A DNA stretch of 64,000 nt from Shinisaurus crocodilurus (Eukaryota; Chordata; Lepidosauria; Squamata; Shinisauridae): contig CM037878.1 in NCBI GenBank assembly GCA_021292165.1, positions 286,804,452 through 286,868,451 on the forward strand, read 5' to 3'. The notes under the pieces are model-generated. The model worked only from the letters and a program-made list of their open reading frames with translations, was not told where the DNA came from and did not search any database. The position numbers were made by a program, and so were the translations under genes. Below are positions 50,209-59,852 of this stretch, one piece after another. Positions within the stretch are counted from its first letter, which is position 1. The number at the start of each line of letters is the position of its first letter.

Positions 50209-50216
50209 CTCTAATC

Positions 50217-51320
50217 TGTGTGATCTGCTATATCTCTGAACATGTGTGGGGGAGTGGGGAGGCTGCAATTGCTCAGTGATGAGCAAAAAGAACTCTGCAT
50301 ATGCTCAGAAGCACATGCAGACAGCTGCCTGCATATTTGGACTCTCCTTAGGGAGGCATGGCTATAGACGTTAGCGCTCTGACGATGAACTCCCGGACTT
50401 TCAAGATATGCCATTACCCCAACTGTGCATGAGGCTTCCCGGCCCTGATCCGACAGCCAGGTCTGCGTATACATAGTCATTCTTAAAGAGCCAGAATCTC
50501 ACCAATCCAGCATGCAGGAAGGGCAGCATGTGTGTGGGGGGGATGGGTTGAGTTTCCCCCCTCCACTTCCCCTTACCAAATCAGTAGGACTTCTACTTTT
50601 TTTCAAAGGACTCTGCATGCACTCTCTTGGATCCGAGCCTATATACAGACACAGAGAGATCATGAGCAGACATTATCACCTCAAATTACCCCTAATTGCA
50701 ATAAATGGGTCCTATATTAATGAGAGAGAGAGAGAGAGAGGGAGAATCTTTGCCAGCATTCTTTACATCCCGCAATTGTATGAAAGGAGACCACTTAACT
50801 TCAAATTAGGCTCTTTTCCCTGCCAGCCCTGCCTGAGTCCAACATATTTTTGTGAACTTCACCAATTACCCATTTGAGCCGTTCCCAAACATTAGATCTG
50901 CTTTTAAAAAAATAAAATACCCTTCTCCTCCTCCTGTCAGACCTACTTTCCTTCCATCCCACCTACCCTGCACATATACACTTCTTTCCTCTTTCTGCAT
51001 CATAATGGCCCGTTTCAAAGGGGATGCGGTTTCCACCGGGCCACTTCCCCGGTAACTGCGATGACGGCTCCAGCAGAGCACGCTAGTCGGGGCCCTCCGT
51101 TTCTCACATTTCATCTTATGTGAAATATGTACGGGGCCGTCGGCTTTTCATCACCCAGACTTCGAGCGAGCAGCCGCGGCCACCAACACTGTCAGTCCGA
51201 GAAACGTCGACAGACAGATCGAGGAAGCCTTCGAGGATGCGACGCAAAAAAAAGATGGCTGGCAGATGACCGTGATGGTGACCACCTTTTTGTTTTAAAC
51301 AGAAATATGAGCAGGCCTGC
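50217..51320. other. Intergenic sequence, nothing recognised
   Basis: Contains (GA)n near 50720-50740. No supported exon or repeat family. Confidence 0.4.
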
Positions 51321-51327
51321 AGGGGTA

Positions 51328-51458
51328 AGCAACCTGGTGACCTCCAGATGCTTTGAACTACATCTCCCATAATCCCTGGCCATTGGCCATGCTGGCTGGG
51401 AAAGATGTGAGTTGTAGTCCAGAAACCAAAACTTCTGATGGGCACCAGGTTGCCGAAA
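51328..51458. mobile_element. Palindromic hAT-like MITE, diverged
   Basis: AAGCAACCTGGTGACCTCCAG and a later GGGCACCAGGTTGCCG are inverted ends, with ACTACATCTCCCATAATCCC and GTGAGTTGTAGTCC arms. Confidence 0.65.
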
Positions 51459-52095
51459 GGACAAAAACATTCGAAATAGTGATGGGTGAAATTACCCCAA
51501 GAAAAACTGTAATTTGCTCATCGAGTTACAAATTCCATTCTTTCCAGTTCTCCATTCTTTCAAGATCTCATTGTGTATATACGAATTGTTGCATAGGAGC
51601 ATCTTGGGAACCATAATATGTCACCATCACGCTAAGTGTCATGACACCATGCGTCACTATGTTATGTTCCCCTCTCTGACTGGCTATTTTTTCACATGCC
51701 CTACTGTTTACCCTACAGTTGGTACGGAGGAGGCACACCTAGGTCTAAAATAAACTGTTACTTAGCAAGCGGTGGATTCTAACCTACACGACGACGGCTG
51801 CCCTTCAAACATTCCTTTGCTGAAGAATTTCAAATCCAAACATTTACACTGATTGGTTTGGAAAACAGGAACAGGCAGAGCATCTAAGGGGCCATAGGGT
51901 TCTTTGGATTCCCAGATCCGAGGTCGGAAAAAGAGCTGCGACGACCTCGGAGCTTGGGATCCGAGCATTCAGCCAGTGCAAAAAGAACTGCTCCAGCTGC
52001 TTCTCTGAGGTCATAAGAGCGACCTTGCAAAAGGGGTAAAGGGGGTGTTCCGGGGGCGGGAAGGGGAGCAGACCAGGGCCTCCAGGAGATGATGT
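51459..52095. other. Unassigned sequence; right part a dispersed element
   Basis: 51889-52090 resembles 46700-46930 (see there) and appears to resume at 52640-52760 after an L2 insertion, ending TTGGATTGCACCCTAAAG. Confidence 0.35.
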
Positions 52096-52109
52096 ATCCT
52101 GGTGGTGTC

Positions 52110-52613
52110 CCAGCCTCCTCCCTTCCCCGTCCGAAATGCCTCAGCTCAGCTTGATGGCCTGTTCTTGGGGCCAGGGTATCTGAAGGATCGTCTCCTCCCA
52201 TATGTACCTGCCCGGATACTAAGATCTGCATCAGCGGTCCTTCTCCGAGAGCCCCTGCCAAAGGAAGTGAGGCAGGTGGCTACCAGGAGGAGGGCCTTTT
52301 CTGCTGTGGCACCCTGGTTATGGAATGAGCTCCCCAAAGAGGTTCGCCCGGCGCCTACTTTGTATTCTTTCCGGCGCCAGGTGAAGACCTTTCTGTTCTC
52401 CCTGGCATTTTAATCATTTTAGTCATTTTAATCTTGAAATTGTTTTTAATTCCGTTATTGTAACTGCTGCTAGCTAGCTCTGCTGTTTGTTTTTAATCTG
52501 TGGTTTTAAATTTTATATTTTATATTGTATTTTATGATTTTAACTGTTGTAAACCGCCCAGAGAGCTTCGGCTATTGGGCGGCATAAAAATGTATTAAAT
52601 AAATAAATAAATG
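52110..52613 (+). pseudogene. L2 LINE 3' end
   Basis: Reads FLGPGYLKDRLLPYVPARIL, RRRAFSAVAPWLWNELPKEV and LYSFRRQVKTFLFSLAF, then TAA. The 3' UTR ends AGAGCTTCGGCTATTGGGCG and (AAAT)n. The best-preserved short L2 end, in frame for over 90 codons. Confidence 0.82.
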
Positions 52614-52838
52614 GCGGAAATCAGTCATCTAGCTGACTTGCAGGATGGGAGGACCAGGGAGGCGAAGATCACCTCCACGCTCCTCCCGCCCTGCATAGGA
52701 TGCTCGTCATCCAAGTTCAGAGGCTTAGTTACAGGCATCCCGATTGGATTGCACCCTAAAGGGTCAAGGTGACATAATTCCATGAGCATTGCAAATGGGA
52801 CGTTTACATTCCCTTCAGAAAGTAGATGGTTAAACCAT

Positions 52839-53200
52839 CATCATCAGGCGATCACTCGTGACCGAGTAAGATTGTCTTCCGGGATAAAAGGAGGGAATTC
52901 TAAAGAAGATTGTGTAGACTCTAGCGATGGGTCCGTAAGTGACTGTGGAGGCCAATTCTAGATCCACACAGCTTCCCACAGTGAGGACACAGGTTACCAG
53001 ATGGAAGATGGTCCTGTAAAGGATTCATTTGACGTGCTTTTCGCTTAGCACGTTTCTCCCTTTCGCCTTGCACTCGGGCTTCTTCAAAGTCCATGGAACC
53101 TTTGTGAAAGGCCAACCTCCATTTAGATCGTTCATGGGCCAGAGCTTCCCAGTTTTCGATGTTTATATTGCATTTTTTTAGATTAGCCTTATGAACAGCT
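52839..53200 (-). pseudogene. Zinc-finger LINE 3' end, copy 2
   Basis: Same C-terminal protein end as copy 1 (KANLKKCNINIENWEALAH, C2H2 finger, stop near 52921). It is flanked by TTAAACCAT at 52830-52838 and 53201-53209, a 9-bp target duplication; part of the right copy coincides with LINE sequence (TTTAAACC), so the 5' junction may involve microhomology. The 3' end shows CATCATCATC on the plus strand, i.e. GATGATGATG on the element strand. Confidence 0.8.
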
Positions 53201-53209
53201 TTAAACCAT

Positions 53210-53878
53210 ACGACATGAGGGAAAGACTTGAGTCCAGATGAAGAGCAAGTCAAGAGAATATTTAAATGAAAAAAATAAATACATTTATCAAATTAAAAAA
53301 TGAGGGAAAACCTATTTGTGTCTTCAGACACAGCAGTTCAACCAATACCTTTACTGTGTGTGTGTGTGTGTGTGTAATTTTTCAAGGGGGGGAATTGCCT
53401 GCCCGTCTCCCTTTTTAGAGCAATCTTAATATGGTAGGCAATCTATCTCCCTCTGTATAACAACATACACATTTGCCATAATTATGCGGGTTGGGCAGTT
53501 TTAAGGCAGGTGTTGAAAATAGTCAGGCCAGGCAGTTAAAACGTGACAGTCAAAAGGAGGCTCCGTCAAAGCAAAGAGGCGAGTGAGATGCCAAACCTCT
53601 TGTCCGGAGGCACCAGGGGGAACTCGGCGGCCCCGTCAAGGAAACATTTGAGAAGCTGCCTCCGACTGAGTGACAGACTGCAGGCTCCTTGTCAAGATCA
53701 GACCTTCTTCACCTTCCTACAGTCATGTACAGGACACACAAAGGGAGAAGTCCGTTCCAACCGTGCAGCTGAGGCCAGGGGCGGTGGTGTATTGAGCCGA
53801 GACTTGCAGGGAGGAAGAGCCCACACTCCGTTATTACTCGCAGGGACGGTTTTATTAGCAGGCGATTTCATCTGCCGT

Positions 53879-53922
<44 letters not shown>

Positions 53923-54070
53923 TTCCCTGTTCCCTCTGAGCTCAGCTGCAATCCTCACAGGAGCCGGGCGGAAATGAAGCTTTTCCAAGAACAATGTATC
54001 GTTCCCTATTTTAACTCAAAATATTTTGGGGCGGGGTGGTTTTCAATGAGCAACGAAGACTCATTTTTTA
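53210..54070. other. Intergenic sequence with microsatellites
   Basis: (TG)n at 53356-53374 and (AC)n at 53883-53920. No supported exon. Confidence 0.4.
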
Positions 54071-54071
54071 T

Positions 54072-54307
54072 TAGTTTATTTATTATATTTATCTCCCGCC
54101 TTTTCCCCCACAAGGAACGCAAGGCGGCTTTACATAATCTTCTTCCTCCTCCTCTCCATCTCTAGTCCCCACAACAACCCTGTGAGGTAGGCTAGGGCTG
54201 AGAGTCAACGACTGACCCAAAGTCACCCAGTGAGCTTCATGGCCGAGCGGGGACTAGAATCCATGTCTCTGGAGTCCAAAACTCTAACCACTACTGCACA
54301 CTGGCTC
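54072..54307 (-). mobile_element. Sauria SINE
   Basis: Minus strand: tail TTATTATATTTATCTCCCGC, GGCGGCTTTACATAATC, core GGTAGGCTAGGGCTGAGAG, B-box complement GGACTAGAAT, ending CACACTGGCTCTC. Confidence 0.87.
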
Positions 54308-54600
54308 TCACAACAACCCTGTGAGGTAGGCTAGGGCTGAGAGTCAGCGACTGACTGGCGCAAAGTCACCCAGTGAGTGTCATTGCCAAGTGGGGACTAG
54401 AACCCGGAGCTCCCGAGTCTCAGTCCAACACTCTAAGCCAGTGTTCTCCAACCTTGGGCCCCCAGATGTTTTTGGCCTACAATTCCCAGCATGCCCCAGC
54501 CAGCGTAGCTGGCTGGGGCATGCTGGGAGTTGTAGGCCAAAAACATCTGGGGACCCAAGGTTGGAGAGCACTGCTCTAACCATGACGCCAGAAGTGGCTC
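54308..54600 (-). mobile_element. Partial tandem SINE copy interrupted by a hAT MITE
   Basis: Begins inside the SINE core (ACAACAACCCTGTGAGGTAG), directly after the first copy's 5' end, so it is a partial tandem copy without its own tail. It shares the extra G in GGCTAGGGCTGAGAG with its neighbour, supporting duplication. The MITE at 54439-54573 splits it in the A-box complement. Confidence 0.8.
54439..54573. mobile_element. Palindromic hAT MITE in a Sauria SINE
   Basis: 135-bp palindrome CAGTGTTCTCCAACCTTGGG ... GGTTGGAGAGCACTG. Flanks CTCTAAGC (54431-54438) and CTCTAACC (54574-54581), 7 of 8. CTCTAACC is the complement of the GGTTAGAG target used at 5902 and 22011. Confidence 0.88.
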
Positions 54601-55382
54601 TCTAAAAGACCCACTTCTCGTGGAGATGAAAACTACCAGAACTGCTGTGCCGATATGGGTCAACATAGGTGCATTTTTGGACTCTCCTTGTTGGAGGCAT
54701 GGCTGTGGGACTGTCCCGATGAGCACCTGCACTTCCAACTTCTACTACTACGCCCCTGCCCAGGACACCTCCCGACCCCCACCAGGAGATCACTCAGAGA
54801 GTAGCTGGTGATGGAGCAGTGGCAAAGAGGCTTGGCTTCAGCCGTGAGGCTGGTCCGGATATGCCGGGATGCATTCAGGCCGATCCTGCCTGCTGCAGCG
54901 TCCTTCCTTCTTATTTTTAAAACCTCCTTATTTTTAAAGCATGTTATAGTTAGGGGGGCAGCTGCACATGATTACAGATGCGTCATTTTGCAATTGTTGC
55001 GTTAAAAGAATACGTTATATCCTTTTCTCTGCAATAAAATGGTGCTTATTCTCCAGGAAATGTGTTTAGCGTCAGGGCAGGAGAAGCAAACTCCATGTTA
55101 TTCCTGTAGTCTGGATGGTGCCATTATGAGTTAAGTGAAGTTAACATGTGTGGCACTGTACAAGCTCGGAGTCGGAACCTTTCCGTTCTGTTCTTTAAAA
55201 AAATAGAGGGGGGGGGGAACCTGGGAAGGCAAGCATTTGTCGTCGTTTGCTCTATTCGACTTAGGAATGTAGGAGCAATTGCAAATCATGAATGGCGAGG
55301 CAGAGAGTGGACAGAACCCCATGTGAGCTGGGGGGATTTCAGGGGGAAATTGTGTGTGTGTGCGTGTGTGTGTGTGTGTTTA
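54601..55382. other. Intergenic sequence, nothing recognised
   Basis: Ends in a (GT)n tract at 55352-55380. No supported features. Confidence 0.4.
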
Positions 55383-55575
55383 TGTGTTAGTTGAACCCAA
55401 GGCAGCTTACATGGTCCTCCTGCTCTCTGCTTTATCCTCTGTGAGGCAGGTTAAGCTGAGAGTCAGCGACTGGCCCAAAGTCACCCAGTGAGCATCATGG
55501 CCGAGCGTGGATTTGAACCCGGATCTCCCGAGTCCCTGGCCAACACTCTAAGCATGACATCACCCTGGCTCTCCT
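55383..55575 (-). mobile_element. Sauria SINE, shortened tail
   Basis: GAACCCAAGGCAGCTTACATG, core GGCAGGTTAAGCTGAGAG, B-box complement GGATTTGAACCC, ending CACCCTGGCTCTC. Confidence 0.85.
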
Positions 55576-56191
55576 GTTCCATCCCGAATAGTGCTACCTC
55601 TTCGGAAAGACACACATGCTATAAAGTTTTAAACTTAAAAAAAGTGTAAGCCTTCGGAGGATCCGGTTGCAGGGCTCGCGCGCGCACACAAAATCTCGGC
55701 CCTCTCCTGTTGCCTCCAAACAGCGCACAGGCAGAATAGATTTGGCTATGACTGCACCCAGGAATGAACTGCTTGCTTCTCACCCCATCCCCTGCTGCCT
55801 GCGCCAAGTATTTCCTCCCCTCTTCCAGAGACTGTTCTTAAATCGCAAACATCTGTTGCATGACTTGATTCCCAGCGTGTTCATATCAATGAGGACTGGG
55901 CCTCTAACGAACAACAGCATGCCCTCGTCCACCCGCCCCGCGAGCCGCTTCCAGAGAAACTTGCTCCACACAAATTGTCCTATAAACACTTTGGAGGCTC
56001 TCCATAAAGTCCTGTGCAGCCCTCGCGGATGCTCTTGGAAGCCCGGTCTTGGAGGAGTAAATTAGGAGCAGGCATCTACGGTTCCTTGCCAAATCCACCC
56101 TCTCCCCTCCGCTTCTCCTCCACCTCCAGTGGTCTCGCTGAGCATGCCACGAGCTGCCAATCTGGGGGTGCTCTGTTTCTTCGCTGTACCC
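55576..56191. other. Intergenic sequence, nothing recognised
   Basis: No supported features. Confidence 0.4.
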
Positions 56192-56201
56192 TCCAACTCT
56201 T

Positions 56202-56435
56202 CAGAAATATATTTAAAAGAATTATATATATAAAAATATAAAACATGTATAAACCAGAAACATTAATAGATATGTAAATAATAGCTCCTCATAGGCTGAA
56301 GACGATCTTGAATGTTTTTTTTTTTTCCAAACTAGAGGGCTTTTATCTCTGGGTGCCAATGTTAGTGCCAATGTTTTTTTTGTTTGTTGCTTCCAGAGAT
56401 AGTAAGTCCTTTCAGCAAAGAAGCTTTCCTGTTGA
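56202..56435 (+). repeat. Left arm of 230-bp inverted repeat
   Basis: CAGAAATATATTTAAAAGAA to AAGAAGCTTTCCTGTTGA. Complementary to 56581-56810 with few differences (T-run length, GGGTGCCAATG versus GGGTGCAGCATTG). Confidence 0.9.
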
Positions 56436-56530
56436 CAATGCTCTCGGGAGGTTGGCAAATGAGACCAGCACTGAATTGTTGAGAAAACAGAACAACAATA
56501 GTTTGTAAAAGGAATTGAGTGAACTACAGT

Positions 56531-56569
56531 GCCACTGAAGAAGGCCTTCAGGGCCGAAACGTGTTTGGC
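56531..56569 (+). ncRNA. Hammerhead ribozyme motif
   Basis: All core elements are in order: stem I GCCA (56531-56534), CTGAAGA (56535-56541, fits CUGANGA), stem II GGCC (56543-56546), loop TTCAG, GGCC (56552-56555), GAAA (56556-56559), very short stem III AC/GT around GT (56559-56564), cleavage-position T at 56565, then TGGC (56566-56569) closing stem I with GCCA. The short stem III is typical of the dimer-active hammerheads described in Penelope-like elements. Self-cleavage is inferred, not shown. Confidence 0.75.
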
Positions 56570-56580
56570 TTCATCACCTA

Positions 56581-56810
56581 TCAACAGGAAAGCTTCTTTG
56601 CTGAAAGGACTTATCTCTGGAAGCAACAAACAAAAAAAAACATTGGCACTAACAATGCTGCACCCAGAGATAAAAGCCCTCTAGTTTGAAAAAAAACATT
56701 CAAGATCGTCTTCAGCCTATGAGGAGCTATTATTTACATGTCTATTAAATGTTTCTGGTTTATACATGTTTTATATTTTTATATATATAATTCTTTTAAA
56801 TATATTTCTG
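56581..56810 (-). repeat. Right arm of 230-bp inverted repeat
   Basis: TCAACAGGAAAGCTTCTTTG to TCTTTTAAATATATTTCTG. Starts 12 bases after the hammerhead motif. Confidence 0.9.
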
Positions 56811-57006
56811 TATATCTTGATATTATAAATTTAGTTTATTTTACATATATTTCTCTTGACCTTTAAGTTTCTGGTTTATGTTTTAGTCAGGATTTTTAAC
56901 ATATTCCCCCTTTTTTATATGTTTTCCATCCAACTCTTCATACACGATCGAGGCACCCATTGGCCAGTTCCAGTCGTGAACTACAGCCAGTTCTACAGCG
57001 CTCCTC

Positions 57007-57067
<61 letters not shown>
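57007..57067. repeat. (ATT)n(ATC)n microsatellite
   Basis: About 11 ATT units then about 9 ATC units. Confidence 0.95.
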
Positions 57068-57068
<1 letters not shown>

Positions 57069-57360
57069 ATCAGTCATCTATCATCAATCGATCTCCCATC
57101 CATCATCCGCCCTTTTATTTTTAATTTGCAAGTATAACAGAAAAATAAATAACAACAAAAGTCAGTTCACAATAACGCGAGGGGACAAAATCCGACACTC
57201 ATATCTTCACTATATGCATTCATATAAGCAGTCCCTATATCTGAATAGGTATCCGAACAAAATTTATGCCTACAGGATATATTTTCAAATGCAGAGAGAG
57301 CAGTAAGATCCTCACTCAGAATGACAGGTGGAGGGTGTTTATCCTTCTAAGCTTGCAGTG
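57068..57360. other. Intergenic sequence, nothing recognised
   Basis: No supported features. Confidence 0.35.
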
Positions 57361-57560
57361 TAAGTCTTTTTGCAACTAAAAGGGCCTGCTAGACCACTGC
57401 CCATTTTTAATTAGCATCTAATATATTTCTTTTTTCAACTATAAGGGCCCACTGTACCACTGCACATTTTTTTTTTATTATCATCAAATAGATTTCTTTT
57501 TGCAAATATAACGGCCTGCTATACCACTGCACATTTTTTTAAAATTGTCTAATCTCTTTC
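57361..57560. repeat. Imperfect tandem repeat, three units of about 64 bp
   Basis: Each unit has TTTTGCAACTATAAGGGCC-like, CTGCTATACCACTGCACATT and a T/A-rich end with ATATTTCTT. Units start near 57367, 57431 and 57497. Divergence between units is about 15-20 percent by eye. Confidence 0.8.
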
Positions 57561-57624
57561 TTAGCTGCCTTTCAAGGTCTCAGGGTGCTTCCAAATGGAG
57601 GGCTCCTAGGGTAACCTTCTGCGA

Positions 57625-57708
57625 CCCGGTGCTCTCCATATGGCTGGCTGTGGATGCTGGGAGTTGTAGTCCAACACATCTGGAGAGCACCGGGTTGCAG
57701 AAGGCTGT
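57625..57708. mobile_element. Palindromic hAT-like MITE, short
   Basis: TGCGACCCGGTGCTCTCCA mirrored by GGAGAGCACCGGGTTGCAG, with TGGGAGTTGTAGTCCAACAC on one side only. Confidence 0.65.
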
Positions 57709-58007
57709 CTTAGCACTAGCGGGCAGAAGGCATTGCACAGCTGTTCCATCTTCTTCTCCTGCACAGATTTTCTGAGCTAAGGAAAAAGACAGAAGGAGCA
57801 GTAAGAAAAAAAAATGGGAGGGTCACGAGTAGAATACAATGTAGCCTGGACTGAACACCCCTGTAAAGATCCCTAAACACGGCAGGGTGATGGCACCATA
57901 AAACTAAGCCTCATGTGGAAGCACCCACAGGCTTCCCAAGGCACAGCTTACAATACAGAACAGCTGCCTGGGGAATGCTGGGAGTTGTAGGATTTTGCAC
58001 CCTAAAG
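57709..58007. other. Unassigned sequence
   Basis: Nothing recognised except TGGGAGTTGTAGGATTTTG near 57977, a possible MITE arm. Confidence 0.35.
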
Positions 58008-58100
58008 CAGTCTTCCCCAACCTGGCACACACACCCCGGATGTGTTGGACTACAACTCCCATCACGCCGAGCCAGCATAGTCTGGGGGGGGGGCTGTTTG
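58008..58100. mobile_element. hAT-like MITE arm, CAGTCTTCCCCAACC family
   Basis: CAGTCTTCCCCAACCTGGCA then GGATGTGTTGGACTACAACT and CCCATCACGCC. The right arm is missing after a G-run. Confidence 0.6.
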
Positions 58101-58529
58101 CTCAGAGAATCTGCCCACAGAGCGGGATTGCCCACGTACCTTTGCATGACCCAGAGGAGCAGCAGCGCTGGGGGGAGAGCTGCTCAAGGCTCAGCAAAAT
58201 GGGGTGGGGCATCTGCACCATTTTCCGGATCAAATTCCCCCTCCCCTCCCAAAGATACTATTGGCCCTGCTACCGGGTTGGGGGGGTGGGGTGGCGGCAG
58301 ACAGGCACGACGATACTAGTACCAGTATTACACACACACACACGGCTAATTGCAGGTTTTTTGGGGTGGGTGGGTGGGATTTAGATCAGCTAAATGGCAG
58401 GAAAGAAAGGATTAAACCCCCCCCTCCCAGCACCGCTGCTCCCCTCAAAATCGGAGCAGCACACAGCTTTGCACTTCATTTATTTATACTTATGAAACAC
58501 CTTACAGAATAGATTCCTTTCCTCTAGGC
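58101..58529. other. Unassigned sequence
   Basis: Contains a GGTTGGGGGGGTGGGGTGG patch near 58276 and a short (CA)n near 58330. No supported features. Confidence 0.35.
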
Positions 58530-58885
58530 CAGCTTTCCCCAACCTGAGAGCCAGTGTGGCGTAGTGGTGAGAGTGTTGGACTGGGACACGGGAGATCCGG
58601 ATTCTAGTCCCCACTGAGGTGCGTGAAGCTCCCCGGGTGACTTTGGGGCAGTCGCTGACTCTCAGCCCGACCTACCTCACAGGGTTGTTGTGAGGATTAA
58701 AAATGGAGAGGAGGAAGAGGAGAGGAGATGTAAGCCGCCTTGGGTTCCTGGCAGGAAAAGAGGCGGGACAGAAATATAATTAATAAATAAATATAAATAA
58801 ACCTGGTGCGCTCCAGACATTTTGGACTACAACTCCAAGCATTCCTGATCACTGGCTGTGCTGGCTGGGGCAGATGGATACTGTG
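58530..58885. mobile_element. hAT-like MITE interrupted by a Sauria SINE
   Basis: Left arm GCCAGCTTTCCCCAACCTG (58530-58548) and the rest from 58800 (CCTGGTGCGCTCCAGACATT, TTGGACTACAACTCCAAGC, GTGCTGGCTGGGGCAGATG). The family matches 22650 and 58008. Confidence 0.65.
58549..58799 (+). mobile_element. Sauria SINE inside a MITE
   Basis: GAGAGCCAGTGTGGCGTAGT (A-box), GGATTCTAGTCC (B-box), core, tail GCCGCCTTGGGTTCCTGGC and (AATA)n. AACCTG on the left (58543-58548) and again at about 58799 is a possible short duplication. Confidence 0.88.
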
Positions 58886-59200
58886 GAGAAAAGCCGACCC
58901 TTCTCTGCACCTCCACAGGTGTAAACAAGTGTAATCCCAGCTGGAGGTTGGGAAACCCATGCAAAATGTACATAAGTAGTTCCTCTGAAGACTCTAGGTG
59001 TCAAGAGTCTCTTGCAAATATGCATAGTTTCTCTTTGATCTCCCTGTGTCATAGGTATTCGCATGCAAATGTGGCCTAATGAGCCACCCCTCTTCTGCCG
59101 AGCCCAGATGAAGTTCATCCTGATTGGCCAAGGACAGCCAAGCTATGGAAAGCGGGGGGGGGGGGGGATATATACTGCCAGCTGTGGCTTCTGGTTTGAG
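58886..59200. other. Unassigned sequence
   Basis: Contains a G-run at 59154-59167 and a GGATATATACTGCC TATA-like stretch. No supported features. Confidence 0.35.
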
Positions 59201-59204
59201 TTTT

Positions 59205-59418
59205 TATTTATTTATTTATTTATTTATTTATTATATTTATACCCTGCCTTTCTTCCTGTAAGCTGCAACCCAAGGCGGCTTACATAATCCTCCTCCTCCT
59301 CCTCCTCCTCCTCCTCCTCTCCATTTTATCCTCACAACAACCCTGCGAGGTAGGTCAGGCTGAGAGTCAGCGACTGGCCCAAAAGTCACCCAGTGAGTTT
59401 CATGGCCGAGCGGGGACT
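59205..59418 (-). mobile_element. Sauria SINE, 5' end truncated
   Basis: (TTTA)n, CCCAAGGCGGCTTACATAAT, (TCC)n at 59288-59320, core GGTAGGTCAGGCTGAGAG, ending at GCGGGGACTAG inside the B-box complement. The A-box half is replaced by LTR-like sequence. Confidence 0.85.
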
Positions 59419-59790
59419 AGTTATTGTTGTCTGAATATGAAGGAGTGCGGAGTAGGGCTTTTTGCTGAGGCAAGCCCTAAGTAAGAAGACCAACCCCCAG
59501 GCAAGGAGTAAGTGCCTGGGTATTTATATAGTAAGGGACTAGTTTTGTTGTTTTGTAGCTCTACTTGTGTATACCAAAGTGTCTCCCCACCTTCCTTATT
59601 CCCCACCTTTTATTGTAATCTGTTTACCTTAAATAAACTTTCCTGGTTTCGCCCCACACAGTGTGTGTGGTTCCTCTGTGGTTCAGTGCTAAATCCAGTG
59701 TATAGACCCAGGGCAAGGCCCTTTAGAGAATCAGGTCAAGACGGCAGAGCCAAGGCTGGCAGTTTTGCACCTTTGATCTCGGGTCTTGAG
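59419..59790 (+). mobile_element. LTR-like segment with TATA and poly(A) signals
   Basis: GGGTATTTATATAGTAAGGG near 59517 (TATA-like), TTAAATAAACTTTCCTGG near 59628 (poly(A) signal), then TTTCGCCCCACACAG and a GT-rich stretch. No boundaries or duplication. GGGACTAGTT occurs at its start (59411) and again near 59535. Confidence 0.35.
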
Positions 59791-59852
59791 TAAAGGACCG
59801 GTTGGCAGTCCTTTCACAGATACTGAAGTCCAAAATGCCTGGAAGGCACCAG

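Larger units (their letters stand above)
56204..56928 (+). mobile_element. Penelope-like element, inverted arms, target duplication
   Basis: A 725-bp insertion bounded by TCCAACTCTTCA at 56192-56203 and 56929-56940 (12 of 12). It consists of two inverted arms (56202-56435 and 56581-56810, about 230 bp, nearly identical), a 145-bp spacer holding a hammerhead motif, and an AT-rich tail. Penelope-like elements are retrotransposons with hammerhead-bearing terminal repeats and often rearranged 5' ends, which fits. No reverse transcriptase or GIY-YIG frame is present, so the assignment rests on the ribozyme and structure. Confidence 0.65.

Noticed and set aside
56294..56315. Extra hammerhead core in the left inverted arm (CTGAAGACGATCTTGAA)
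   Set aside because: CTGAAGA is present but GAAA is replaced by GAAT and no stem I or III can be formed.
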